Part shown: positions 7,351-16,764 of the stretch, piece after piece | Numbering within the stretch: position 1 is the first letter of the stretch | How the letters are laid out: each line of letters starts with the position of its first letter | From: Bacteroidales bacterium | Lineage (GTDB): Bacteria; Bacteroidota; Bacteroidia; Bacteroidales; UBA12077 | DNA length: 64,000 bases | Assembly: GCA_028282785.1 (NCBI GenBank) | Contig: JANQHE010000006.1 | Location: forward strand, 18,337-82,336 | Direction of reading: 5' to 3' | Made by a program: the position numbers and the translations under genes | The notes under the pieces: model-generated | What the model was told of the DNA's origin: nothing | Seen by the model: the letters and a program-made list of their open reading frames with translations, nothing else | Database searches by the model: none

Positions 7351-8406
7351 ATGGAACTAATTTTGGAAGACGGAACTACTATTAAGGGTATATCATTCGG
7401 TTACGAAAAATCTGTAGCTGGCGAAGTTGTATTTAATACTGCTATGACAGGGTACCCTGAGAGTTTGTCAGACCCTTCTTATAAAGGGCAAATACTTGTC
7501 CTTACTTATCCGCTTATAGGAAATTATGGTGTTCCTAAAAATACCGTTAAAGATAAATTGTTGCAGTCGTTTGAATCTGATAAAGTGCAGATTGGAGGAT
7601 TGATCGTTTCTGAATATTCCGAAAGTTATAATCATTGGAATGCTGAAAAAAGCTTAGGCGATTGGTTAAAGGAACACAAGATACCAGGTATGTTTGGTGT
7701 TGATACCCGAATGCTAACTAAAATTATCAGGGAAAAAGGAGCGATGCTTGGGAAAATGCTCTACAATAACAAAGACATTGAAAGTTATGACCCTGATAAG
7801 GATAACCTGGTTGACCAGGTTAGTACAAAAGAAAAAATCATATATGGCAATGGCAAAACCAGGATCGTACTAATCGATTGTGGCGTAAAAAACAATATTA
7901 TACGTAATCTTTTAAAAAGAGATGTTAAAGTAATACGTGTACCATGGAATTATGACTTTTTTAAAGAAGAGTACGATGGAATATTAGTTTCCAACGGGCC
8001 TGGTAACCCAAAGCAATGTGAAGCTGCAATTAATAATTTGGCTAAAGCACTGCACCAAACAAAACCTATAATGGGTATATGCTTGGGGAACCAGTTAATG
8101 GCTTTAGCATCAGGAGCAGATACATATAAACTTAAATATGGGCATAGAAGCCATAACCAACCGGTTATAATGTCAAATTCAAACAGGTCATTTATAACAT
8201 CTCAAAATCATGGGTATGCCATAGAACGGCGTAGCTTACAAGAAAATTGGGAGCCCTTATTCATAAACCTTAACGATGGAACAAACGAAGGAATAAGGCA
8301 CAAAACGTTGCCTTTTTTTTCTGCCCAATTTCATCCTGAGGCTTCCAGTGGGCCAACTGATACAGAGTTTTTATTTGATGATTTTTTGAATCTTGTAAAT
8401 AAGTAA
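7351..8406 (+). CDS. carA: Carbamoyl-phosphate synthase small (glutaminase) subunit
   Basis: The 351-residue protein shows the CarA N-terminal domain (GEVVFNTAMTGYPESLSDPSY) followed by a class I glutamine amidotransferase domain. The nucleophile Cys is in GICLGNQ, and the catalytic His-Glu pair is in QFHPEASSGP. It hydrolyses glutamine and passes ammonia to CarB, encoded at the end of the same operon. Its position behind argR ties carbamoyl-phosphate supply to arginine. It is slightly shorter than the enterobacterial protein but complete. Confidence 0.95.
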   Translation: MELILEDGTTIKGISFGYEKSVAGEVVFNTAMTGYPESLSDPSYKGQILVLTYPLIGNYGVPKNTVKDKLLQSFESDKVQIGGLIVSEYSESYNHWNAEKSLGDWLKEHKIPGMFGVDTRMLTKIIREKGAMLGKMLYNNKDIESYDPDKDNLVDQVSTKEKIIYGNGKTRIVLIDCGVKNNIIRNLLKRDVKVIRVPWNYDFFKEEYDGILVSNGPGNPKQCEAAINNLAKALHQTKPIMGICLGNQLMALASGADTYKLKYGHRSHNQPVIMSNSNRSFITSQNHGYAIERRSLQENWEPLFINLNDGTNEGIRHKTLPFFSAQFHPEASSGPTDTEFLFDDFLNLVNK

Positions 8407-8410
8407 TAAA

Positions 8411-8962
8411 ATGGATTTAATTGAAACAGATGTTATAAAAATTACAATAGCAACAAAAGAGCACTTAAAATACATACATAAAATTGTACATTTAATTGAA
8501 AAAGCAGCTGAATCTAAGAATTCAGGAATTGCTTTAAGAAGCTATGATTATATTAAAAAGAAGATTTCAGAAAGAAAAGCAATATTAGCTTTCAGTGAAG
8601 ATAAACTTGCCGGGTTCTGTTATATTGAAACATGGGACTATAAGAAATACATTGCGGTTTCGGGTTTGGTTGTTGAGTCATCTTATAGAGGGCAGGGCAT
8701 TGCAAAAAAAATAAAAAAGCGCGCTTTTGAGGTGGCAAGAGTTTACTTTCCTGATGCAAAGATATTTGGCTTAACAACAAGCCTTGCCGTTATGAAAATT
8801 AACTCATCACTTGGATATGTTCCTGTTACTTTTTCAGAGCTTACTAAAGACGAACAATTCTGGAAAGGATGTGAAACGTGCAAGTATTACGACATTTTGG
8901 TAAGAACCCAAAAGGAGAAATGCTTATGTACCGGAATGATATTTAACCCTGATAAAAGCTAA
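8411..8962 (+). CDS. GNAT acetyltransferase of the arginine operon (candidate N-acylglutamate synthase)
   Basis: The 183-residue protein has the GNAT fold: beta strands ILAFSEDKLAGFCYIE, the acyl-CoA loop with the RGQGIAKKI motif, and the strand GLTTSLAVMKINSSLGYVPV. The C-terminus holds four cysteines (GCETCKYY, KCLC) that could bind a metal. It is packed 4 bp from carA and 4 bp from argG. In Bacteroidota a single-domain GNAT is regularly found in arg operons and is a plausible N-acetyl- or N-succinylglutamate synthase. The fold is clear, while the exact substrate is inferred from context. Confidence 0.8.
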   Translation: MDLIETDVIKITIATKEHLKYIHKIVHLIEKAAESKNSGIALRSYDYIKKKISERKAILAFSEDKLAGFCYIETWDYKKYIAVSGLVVESSYRGQGIAKKIKKRAFEVARVYFPDAKIFGLTTSLAVMKINSSLGYVPVTFSELTKDEQFWKGCETCKYYDILVRTQKEKCLCTGMIFNPDKS

Positions 8963-8966
8963 TAAA

Positions 8967-10169
8967 ATGGAAAAAAAGAGAAAAGTTGTATTAGCTTATA
9001 GTGGAGGCTTGGATACCAGTTTTTGTGCTAAATACCTTTCTGTTGAAAAGGGCTTGGAAGTATATTCTGTGATAGTTAATACAGGAGGCTTTGAGATGGA
9101 CGAATTAATATCCATTGAAGAAAAGGCTTATGCTTTGGGAGTTAAAAAACATAAAACGATTGATATCACGGATGATTATTATAATAAGTGCATTAAATAT
9201 TTAGTTTTTGGCAATATTTTAAAGAATAATACATACCCGCTTTCTGTAAGTTCGGAGAGAACATTTCAGGCAATAGCAATTGCCGAATATGCTAAAGAAA
9301 TTGAGGCAGGTTATATTGCACATGGAAGTACCGGCGCAGGTAACGACCAGGTACGTTTCGATTATGTTTTTAACATCATTGCACCGGAGATCAATATCTT
9401 AACTCCAATTAGAGATTTGCTTCTGAGTAGGGAACAGGAAATTAATTACCTAAAAAATAATGGAGTTGATGAAGATTGGAAAACAAAGGCTTATTCAATT
9501 AATAAGGGTTTATGGGGAGTTAGTATAGGAGGAAAAGAAACCTTAACATCCAATGAGACCTTACCCGGAGAAGCTTATTTAAGCCAGCTTACGGCTCATG
9601 AGGAAAAAGAGATCAGGCTTAATTTTAATAAAGGGGAAATCTCAGGATTGAACGGAAACTCTTATACAAGCAAAGTAAACCTTATCAAAAAATTAAATGA
9701 AATAGCATCTTCATTCGCGATTGGGCGCGATGTGCATGTTGGCGATACTATTTTAGGTACTAAGGGAAGGGTTGCATTTGAGGCTGCGGCTCCTTTAGTT
9801 ATTATCAAGGCACACCATGCTTTGGAAAAGCATACTTTAACAAAATGGCAGTTGCATTGGAAGGAACAATTGGCTAACTGGTACGGAATGTTTATGCATG
9901 AATCGTTTTACCTGGAGCCTGTAATGCGTAACATCGAAAAATTTTTGGATGATACACAAAAATCGGTTAATGGAGAAGTAATAATAAAGCTAGCTCCTTA
10001 CAGGTTTTCTATTGTGGGGATAAATTCTCCGAATGATTTAATGCAAAGCGAGGTGTGCGAATATGGAGAAATGAATAAGGCATGGAGTTCCGAAGACGTT
10101 AAAGGATTTACAAAAATCATGTCTAATTCGCTTTTAGTTTATAATAATGTAAATAAAATGGAACATTAG
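8967..10169 (+). CDS. argG: Argininosuccinate synthase
   Basis: This 400-residue enzyme joins citrulline and aspartate with ATP. The PP-loop AYSGGLDTS is at residues 10-18, followed by the nucleotide-binding HGSTGAGNDQVRF and the citrulline/aspartate-binding SINKGLWG and HESFYLEP segments. It lies 4 bp after the GNAT gene and 5 bp before argE, so the genes are translationally close-coupled. Length and motifs are complete. Confidence 0.95.
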   Translation: MEKKRKVVLAYSGGLDTSFCAKYLSVEKGLEVYSVIVNTGGFEMDELISIEEKAYALGVKKHKTIDITDDYYNKCIKYLVFGNILKNNTYPLSVSSERTFQAIAIAEYAKEIEAGYIAHGSTGAGNDQVRFDYVFNIIAPEINILTPIRDLLLSREQEINYLKNNGVDEDWKTKAYSINKGLWGVSIGGKETLTSNETLPGEAYLSQLTAHEEKEIRLNFNKGEISGLNGNSYTSKVNLIKKLNEIASSFAIGRDVHVGDTILGTKGRVAFEAAAPLVIIKAHHALEKHTLTKWQLHWKEQLANWYGMFMHESFYLEPVMRNIEKFLDDTQKSVNGEVIIKLAPYRFSIVGINSPNDLMQSEVCEYGEMNKAWSSEDVKGFTKIMSNSLLVYNNVNKMEH

Positions 10170-10174
10170 TTAAC

Positions 10175-11236
10175 ATGATGAAAAAGATAAGAGATGCATT
10201 GGAACTACTTAAAGAATTAATAGCAATTCCCTCTGAAAGTAAAAGGGAAGGAGCTCTTGCCGATTTTTTATTTAATTATATTAAAGGTAAAGGTTTTGAC
10301 CCATTTAGAAAGGGAAACAATATTTGGGTTAAGAACAAACATTTTGCACCCGGTTTACCTGTGTTATTATTAAATAGCCATATTGATACCATAAAGCCGT
10401 GTGATGGATGGACAATTGATCCGTATAAACCCTTAATTAAGAATGATAAACTTTATGGTTTAGGAAGTAACGATGCAGGAATATCTTTGGTTTGTTTGTT
10501 TTTTGTTTTTCAAATTCTTCATAATAAAAACAATTTAGGTTTTAATTTAATCTTTTCTGCAACAGCCGAGGAAGAAGTCTCCGGTGAAAATGGTATCCAG
10601 TCAATTATTCCGGAAGTTGAAAATATTGATTTGGGAATTATTGGAGAACCTACCAGCATGAAAATGGCTGTTGCAGAAAAAGGATTAATTGTTTTGGATT
10701 GTTATTCAAAAGGGAATCAGGGGCATGCTGGGCATTCCGGGCAGGATAATGCAATTGCAAATTGTCTTGAAGATTTACAGTGGTTTAATGATTACAAATT
10801 TGAAAAGGAATCTTCTCTGTTGGGGCAAACAAAAGCAACCATTACACAAATTAATGCGGGTACACAGCATAATGTTGTTCCGGATACATGCCATTTTGTT
10901 GTTGATATAAGAGTAAATGATCAATACACGAACGAAGAAATTGTTGATTTTATAAAGAGATCAGTAAAATCCGAAGTAAAAGAAAGGTCATTACGGTTGA
11001 ACTCATCTTCGATACCTTTGGATCACCCTGCAGTTAAAAAAGGAAAAGAACTGGGGTTGGATATGGTTGGATCAAACACATTATCGGACCAGGCTTTATT
11101 GGATTTCCCGACTATAAAAATAGGTCCGGGCGATTCAGTAAGGTCCCATACTGCAGACGAATATATTAAGACAGAAGAAATTGGACATGGCATAAAAATG
11201 TATTTAGATTTATTAGATGGATTAAACTTAAAATGA
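10175..11236 (+). CDS. argE: M20-family N-acylornithine deacetylase
   Basis: The 353-residue protein has the M20 metallopeptidase plan. Metal ligands are His and Asp in NSHIDT, Asp in GSNDAG, the Glu-Glu pair in TAEEEVSGE, Glu in GEPT and His in VRSHTADEYI. A dimerisation domain sits in the middle (GHAGHSGQDNAI onward). In an arg operon this enzyme removes the acyl group from N-acetyl- or N-succinylornithine. Related M20 enzymes act on acyl-citrulline or acyl-lysine, so the substrate could be one of those. ATG codons at 10175 and 10178 are equally possible starts. Confidence 0.8.
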   Translation: MMKKIRDALELLKELIAIPSESKREGALADFLFNYIKGKGFDPFRKGNNIWVKNKHFAPGLPVLLLNSHIDTIKPCDGWTIDPYKPLIKNDKLYGLGSNDAGISLVCLFFVFQILHNKNNLGFNLIFSATAEEEVSGENGIQSIIPEVENIDLGIIGEPTSMKMAVAEKGLIVLDCYSKGNQGHAGHSGQDNAIANCLEDLQWFNDYKFEKESSLLGQTKATITQINAGTQHNVVPDTCHFVVDIRVNDQYTNEEIVDFIKRSVKSEVKERSLRLNSSSIPLDHPAVKKGKELGLDMVGSNTLSDQALLDFPTIKIGPGDSVRSHTADEYIKTEEIGHGIKMYLDLLDGLNLK

Positions 11237-11407
11237 CCGGGAATAATTATGAACAGTGTTGATAAGCAGCAGTATGCAGTTGGCACTTGACAGTAAAATT
11301 GCAATATGAAACCTGAAATTTGAAATTTGAAACCTGGAACGTTGAACTGAAAGCTAAAGCTCGGTAAACAATTACAAAGAAATAAAATAACAAAATAACC
11401 TAAACGG
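11237..11407 (+). repeat. Intergenic spacer with short tandem-like repeats
   Basis: This is the only large gap in the arginine operon (171 bp). It contains imperfect copies of the decamer GAAACCTG/GAAATTTGAAA (about 11306-11345) and simple purine-rich sequence with no coding frame. Such TGAAACCTGAAATTTGAAA-type strings look like a small dispersed repeat inserted between argE and argH. No terminator or strong promoter is apparent, so read-through to argH and carB is likely. Confidence 0.4.
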
Positions 11408-12748
11408 ATGAAACTTTGGGAAAAAGGGTATACATTAAATAAACAGGTTGAGAAATTTACTATTGGCAATGACAGGGTTATTGATATGGAGCTTGCTCAA
11501 TACGATATAATTGGTTCTCTGGCGCATGTAAAGATGCTGTTAACTGTTGGGTTTTTAAATAATGATGAATATCGAACTTTGCATAAAGAGTTGATAAGTA
11601 TATATAAAGAGGTTATATCTCCAGATTCACCATTTAAGATAGAAACAGAAGATGTACATTCGCAGATTGAACTGATGCTGACAAATAAGTTAGGTGGTTT
11701 AGGTAAAAAGATACATACGGCACGTTCACGAAACGATCAGGTATTGGTTGATATATTTATGTTTTCGCGAAATAAGATTAAGCTAATTGTAAATAGTGTT
11801 GAAAATTTATTTGATCTTTTCATCTTTTTAAGTAACGAGAATAAGGATGTGCTAATGCCCGGTTATACTCACTTACAGGTGGCTATGCCATCATCATTCG
11901 GATTATGGTTCGGTGCCTATGCCGAATGTTTAACCGATGATATGTTTACGTTGCAGTTAGCCTATAAAATGATTAACCAGAATCCTTTAGGATCGGCAGC
12001 TGGCTATGGTTCTTCGGTTCCAATCGACAGAAACCTTACAACTGAACTACTTGGATTTGATACCCCTGTTTATAATTCCTTAAAAGCTCAGTTAGGTAGG
12101 TCTAAAATTGAAGAAGCTGTTGCTTTCGCATTATCTTCTATTGCAACAACATTGTTAAAGTTATCTTCTGACGTTTGCTTATATATGAGCCAGAATTTTG
12201 GGTTCTTAAGCTTTCCCGATGAGTTTACAACTGGCTCGAGCATAATGCCTCATAAAAAGAATCCAGATATTTTTGAGCTGGTAAGAGCTAAATCAAATAA
12301 AATAAAAACACTGCAAATTCAAGTTTCACAAATTACAGGAAACCTTACATCAGGTTATTTCAGGGATTATCAAATAATTAAAGAATTAATTATTTCTGCT
12401 TTTGATGAAGTACTTCAACTTTTGGAAATTGTAACGCTTGCATTCAAAGATGTGAACATCAATAAAGAGATTTTAAAAGATAAAAAATATAAATATATAT
12501 ACAGTGTTGAAAATGTGAATGCTTTGGTAAAACAGCGAACCCCTTTCAGAGATGCATATAAAATTGTAGCAAAAGAAATTGAGGAAGGGAAATTTAAACC
12601 GTTAATTAACCTTGAACATACGCATATTGGAAGCATTGGAAATTTATGTAACGATGAAATTATTAAAAAAATGAGGTTAATAAAGGATCAATTTAATTTC
12701 GAAAAAGTAGAAAGAGCAATTAATAACTTACTTGATAAAAATCTATAA
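11408..12748 (+). CDS. argH: Argininosuccinate lyase
   Basis: The 446-residue enzyme cleaves argininosuccinate into arginine and fumarate. The three conserved superfamily regions are visible: HTARSRNDQV, GYTHLQVAMPSSFG and the signature GSSIMPHKKNPD with its catalytic Ser loop. The N-terminus MKLWEKGYTLNKQVEKFT matches the usual start. It follows argE after a 171-bp spacer and precedes carB by 5 bp. Confidence 0.95.
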   Translation: MKLWEKGYTLNKQVEKFTIGNDRVIDMELAQYDIIGSLAHVKMLLTVGFLNNDEYRTLHKELISIYKEVISPDSPFKIETEDVHSQIELMLTNKLGGLGKKIHTARSRNDQVLVDIFMFSRNKIKLIVNSVENLFDLFIFLSNENKDVLMPGYTHLQVAMPSSFGLWFGAYAECLTDDMFTLQLAYKMINQNPLGSAAGYGSSVPIDRNLTTELLGFDTPVYNSLKAQLGRSKIEEAVAFALSSIATTLLKLSSDVCLYMSQNFGFLSFPDEFTTGSSIMPHKKNPDIFELVRAKSNKIKTLQIQVSQITGNLTSGYFRDYQIIKELIISAFDEVLQLLEIVTLAFKDVNINKEILKDKKYKYIYSVENVNALVKQRTPFRDAYKIVAKEIEEGKFKPLINLEHTHIGSIGNLCNDEIIKKMRLIKDQFNFEKVERAINNLLDKNL

Positions 12749-12753
12749 TATAT

Positions 12754-15700
12754 ATGCAAGAAAAAATTAAAAAAGTACTAATATTAGGTTCCGGAGCTTT
12801 AAAAATCGGCGAAGCCGGCGAATTTGATTATTCGGGGTCACAAGCACTTAAAGCCTTAAAAGAGGAGGGTGTTGAAACTGTTTTGATTAACCCTAATATT
12901 GCTACGGTACAAACATCCGAAGGAATAGCCGATAAAATATATTTTCATCCGGTAACTCCATATTTTGTCGAAAAAGTTATTAAAAAGGAAAATCCGGAAG
13001 GAATTCTGTTATCTTTTGGCGGGCAAACTGCATTAAACTGTGGAACTGAGTTATATAAGTCCGGTATCCTCGAAAAGTATAATGTAAAAGTTTTGGGAAC
13101 TCCTGTTAGGGCAATAATGGATACCGAAGACAGGGAATTATTCGCCAATAAACTGAAAGAAATTAATGTAAAGACTCCTAAAAGTATAGCTGTTAATTCT
13201 GTACCAGACGCAATAGAAGCAGCTAAAGAAATAGGATTCCCCGTTATTGTCCGTGCTGCTTATACATTAGGAGGAATGGGGAGTGGTTTTTGTTCAAATA
13301 ACGAAGAGCTTGAAAAATTAGCAAATAATGCTTTTTCATATACCAGCCAGATTTTAGTAGAAGAATCTATTAAAGGATGGAAAGAGGTTGAATACGAGGT
13401 TGTACGTGATAAATATGATAACTGTATAACCGTGTGTAATATGGAGAACTTCGACCCACTTGGGGTTCATACCGGAGAGAGTATTGTTGTCGCTCCATCG
13501 CAAACCTTAACAAATGCAGAGTATCATAAACTGCGTGCCTTATCAATAAAGATCATCAGGCACATTGGAATTGTGGGAGAGTGTAATGTTCAATACGCTT
13601 TGGATCCTGATTCCGAAGATTACCGTGTTATTGAAGTAAATGCAAGGTTATCGCGTTCAAGTGCGTTGGCATCAAAAGCTACAGGTTACCCGCTGGCATT
13701 TGTAGCTGCTAAGTTAGGTTTGGGTTATGGTCTGCACGAACTTAAAAACTCCATAACCAAGACAACAACAGCGTGCTTTGAACCTGCATTGGATTATGTA
13801 GTTTGTAAAATCCCCCGTTGGGATTTGAATAAATTCGTGGGGGTTTCCAAACAAATTGGGAGCAGCATGAAAAGTGTCGGTGAAATTATGTCTATAGGGC
13901 GAACGTTTGAAGAAGCAATTCAGAAAGGTTTACGAATGATAGGGCAGGGGATGCACGGTTTTGTTGCTAATAAGGATATTCAAATTGATGATATAGATAA
14001 AGAACTTAAAGAACCTACGGATAAAAGAATTTTTATTATAGCTAAAGCCATAAGGAGTGGTTATACAGTCGAAAAAATTCATGAGTTAACCAGGATTGAT
14101 CACTGGTTTCTATATAAACTAAAAAATATTTATGATATAGAAGATCAGTTGTCAAAATTTAATAACCTGGAGGATCTATCACTTGACTTATTGATCAATG
14201 CTAAAAAAGCAGGATTTTCAGATTTTCAGGTTGCTAGATTGATATTTAATAGTGCAGATAAGGATATTGAATCGGACCTTTTAAAAGTAAGGAAATTCAG
14301 AATCGAAAATAATATAACTCCTGTTGTTAAACAGATTGATACTTTGGCTGCAGAATATCCCGCGCAAACAAATTACCTTTATTTAACTTATAACGGAACC
14401 GGGCACGATATTGAATTTCAAAAAGATGAAAAATCCATAATAGTGCTGGGTTCAGGAGCATATCGAATTGGTAGCAGTGTGGAGTTTGACTGGTGTAGCG
14501 TAAATGCTATTAATGCCATCAAAAAGAATGGTTTAAGGTCAGTTATGATAAATTATAACCCCGAAACTGTAAGTACGGATTACGATGAGTGTGACAGGTT
14601 ATATTTTGATGAACTTACGTTTGAAAGAACAATGGATATAATTGAACTTGAAAATCCCAAAGGAACAATTGTATCCATGGGAGGACAAATTCCGAACAAT
14701 CTGGCAATAAGATTAGCCAAAAACAATGTAAGTATTTTGGGTACATCGGCAAACAGTATAGATAATGCTGAAGACAGGCATAAGTTTTCAAGTATGCTTG
14801 ACAGGTTGCAGATTGACCAACCACGATGGAAAGAGTTAACAACGATAGGCGAAACCCATCAGTTTGCTGATGAGGTTGGATTTCCGGTGTTAATTCGTCC
14901 TTCTTATGTACTTTCAGGAGCAGCCATGAATGTTGTTTCCAACAAAGATGAACTTGAACACTTTTTAACATTAGCAGCCAATGTTTCAAAAAAATACCCG
15001 GTAGTAGTTTCTGAGTTCATTGAACAGGCAAAAGAAGTTGAAATGGACGCTGTGGCTAAGGACGGAGATATTATTGCTTATGCAATCTCGGAGCATGTAG
15101 AATTTGCCGGGGTTCATTCGGGCGATGCAACCATTGTTTTTCCGGCACAAAAGATATATATCGAAACTATTAAGCGTATAAAAAAGATAACCCGACAAAT
15201 TGCAAAAGAGCTCAATATTACCGGGCCATTTAATATTCAATTTCTGGCAAAAGATAATGATATAAAGGTTATTGAATGTAATTTACGAGCTTCAAGAAGT
15301 TTTCCTTTTGTATCAAAAGTACTTAAAACTAATTTTATTGATTTGGCAACTAAGGCTATGTTGGGTTTACAAGTCAAAAAGCCTAACAAATCAATTTTTG
15401 ACTTGGATTATGTAGGAGTAAAGGCACCACAATTTTCTTTCGCACGTTTGTTAAAAGCTGACCCGGTTTTGGGAGTTGAGATGGCATCAACAGGTGAGGT
15501 TGGATGCATAGGTGAGGGGTATTATGAGGCAATACTTATTGCAATGCTATCGGTAGGCTATAAAATTCCCAAAAAGAATATTCTGATTTCTTCCGGACCG
15601 CCACGTTCTAAGGTTGAGTTATTAAAAAGTGCTGAAATGCTATACAAAAAGGGGTATAACCTTTATGCAACAGGAGGTAGCCAAAAATTTTTAGAGTTAC

Positions 15701-15972
15701 ATGGAATTCCGGTAACTATGCTGCACTGGCCTGATGAAAACCAAAAGCCCAATGTGTTGGATTTCTTAAAAGCAAAAGAGATTGATTTGGTAATAAATAT
15801 TCCAAAGGACCTTTCAAAAAACGAATTGTATAACGATTATACTATCCGCAGAAGTGCTATTGATTACAATATCCCGCTTATAACTAATGCACGTTTGGCA
15901 AGTGCATTTATTTACTCAATCTGTAAAGTTGATATTGACAATATGGAATTAAAAAGTTGGGATGAGTATTGA
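12754..15972 (+). CDS. carB: Carbamoyl-phosphate synthase large subunit
   Basis: The 1072-residue protein carries two homologous ATP-grasp synthetase halves. The first begins GSGALKIGEAGEFDYSG, and the second begins at about residue 565 with GSGAYRIGSSVEFDWC. A C-terminal MGS-like allosteric domain (about 940-1072, with ATGGSQKFLELHGI) follows. It makes carbamoyl phosphate from bicarbonate, ATP and ammonia delivered by CarA. It is the last gene of the operon and is followed by a hairpin terminator. Full length agrees with the family. Confidence 0.96.
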   Translation: MQEKIKKVLILGSGALKIGEAGEFDYSGSQALKALKEEGVETVLINPNIATVQTSEGIADKIYFHPVTPYFVEKVIKKENPEGILLSFGGQTALNCGTELYKSGILEKYNVKVLGTPVRAIMDTEDRELFANKLKEINVKTPKSIAVNSVPDAIEAAKEIGFPVIVRAAYTLGGMGSGFCSNNEELEKLANNAFSYTSQILVEESIKGWKEVEYEVVRDKYDNCITVCNMENFDPLGVHTGESIVVAPSQTLTNAEYHKLRALSIKIIRHIGIVGECNVQYALDPDSEDYRVIEVNARLSRSSALASKATGYPLAFVAAKLGLGYGLHELKNSITKTTTACFEPALDYVVCKIPRWDLNKFVGVSKQIGSSMKSVGEIMSIGRTFEEAIQKGLRMIGQGMHGFVANKDIQIDDIDKELKEPTDKRIFIIAKAIRSGYTVEKIHELTRIDHWFLYKLKNIYDIEDQLSKFNNLEDLSLDLLINAKKAGFSDFQVARLIFNSADKDIESDLLKVRKFRIENNITPVVKQIDTLAAEYPAQTNYLYLTYNGTGHDIEFQKDEKSIIVLGSGAYRIGSSVEFDWCSVNAINAIKKNGLRSVMINYNPETVSTDYDECDRLYFDELTFERTMDIIELENPKGTIVSMGGQIPNNLAIRLAKNNVSILGTSANSIDNAEDRHKFSSMLDRLQIDQPRWKELTTIGETHQFADEVGFPVLIRPSYVLSGAAMNVVSNKDELEHFLTLAANVSKKYPVVVSEFIEQAKEVEMDAVAKDGDIIAYAISEHVEFAGVHSGDATIVFPAQKIYIETIKRIKKITRQIAKELNITGPFNIQFLAKDNDIKVIECNLRASRSFPFVSKVLKTNFIDLATKAMLGLQVKKPNKSIFDLDYVGVKAPQFSFARLLKADPVLGVEMASTGEVGCIGEGYYEAILIAMLSVGYKIPKKNILISSGPPRSKVELLKSAEMLYKKGYNLYATGGSQKFLELHGIPVTMLHWPDENQKPNVLDFLKAKEIDLVINIPKDLSKNELYNDYTIRRSAIDYNIPLITNARLASAFIYSICKVDIDNMELKSWDEY

Positions 15973-15986
15973 TGTAAAATGCAACG

Positions 15987-16026
15987 ATGTGTTTTAGTTC
16001 CTTTTTGTGTGCTAAAACACATTTTT
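15987..16026. terminator. Hairpin terminator between convergent operons
   Basis: ATGTGTTTTAG (15987-15997) pairs perfectly with CTAAAACACAT (16012-16022), with a 14-nt loop and a T-run after the right arm. It closes the arg/car operon and may also serve the convergent two-component operon that ends at 16028. Confidence 0.75.
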
Positions 16027-16027
16027 A

Positions 16028-16759
16028 TTATGTTATTTTCTGTAATAAGCTCATAAAATTTCCTTTATAGTTTCTTCCAATAGGAATTCGATTTTTTCCA
16101 ATTATAATTTGATTTCCTTCTATGGAGTCTATTTTAGAAATAGAAACCAAAAATGACCGATGTACTCTTGGATACGAATTTGAAGGTAACAGTTTTTCAA
16201 TATCTTTCAAATACATGTATGTAATCAATGATTTATCAGTAGTAATAACTTTGACATAATCACCAACGGCTTCAATGTATAATATTGAATTTAAATCTAT
16301 ACGATAAGATTTTTTGTCTGATTTGATGAAAACATAAGGGTTTACATTAGTTATTTCGGGAGTTTTAGTCTTTATATTTGAATTTTGCAAAGTATTTTCA
16401 AGCTTTATTCTGTTAATAGTTTTATTAATGGCTGCTAAGAAACGTACAAAAGAAAAAGGTTTACATAAATAGTCTGTAACATCAAGTTCATAACCCTCAA
16501 CGGCAAAATCTCTATAGGCGGTTGTAATAATAACCTTAGGTGGATTTTTTAAAGTCTTTAAGAAATTTAATCCATCCATCTTTGGCATGTTAATGTCTAA
16601 AAACATTATATCTATATTCTTATGGTTAAGAATGTTTAGGGCTTCCACTGCACTGTTACAACTGTCAGAAATCTCTATAAAATTTATATCTTTTAGAAAA
16701 GATTCAATCAATTGTCTAGCCGGATCTTCATCATCAACTATTATACAGGTAAATTTCAT
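16028..16759 (-). CDS. LytTR-family response regulator
   Basis: The 243-residue protein has an N-terminal receiver domain with the acidic pair Asp9-Asp10, phospho-acceptor Asp55 in FLDINMP and the conserved Lys of CKPFSF near residue 104. A LytTR DNA-binding domain follows (about 140-240, including the EAVGDYVKV and RVHRSFLVS signatures). It is encoded 5 bp downstream of its cognate kinase. A pair of 12-bp direct repeats 21 bp apart upstream of the operon is a likely binding site. Confidence 0.92.
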   Translation of the reverse strand: MKFTCIIVDDEDPARQLIESFLKDINFIEISDSCNSAVEALNILNHKNIDIMFLDINMPKMDGLNFLKTLKNPPKVIITTAYRDFAVEGYELDVTDYLCKPFSFVRFLAAINKTINRIKLENTLQNSNIKTKTPEITNVNPYVFIKSDKKSYRIDLNSILYIEAVGDYVKVITTDKSLITYMYLKDIEKLLPSNSYPRVHRSFLVSISKIDSIEGNQIIIGKNRIPIGRNYKGNFMSLLQKIT

Positions 16760-16764
16760 TTTTA

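Noticed and set aside
14615..14989. 124-codon frame on the minus strand inside carB
   Set aside because: It lies wholly within the well-supported carB coding sequence, has an unnatural composition (Leu, His, Gln, Trp rich), and shows no promoter or motif.
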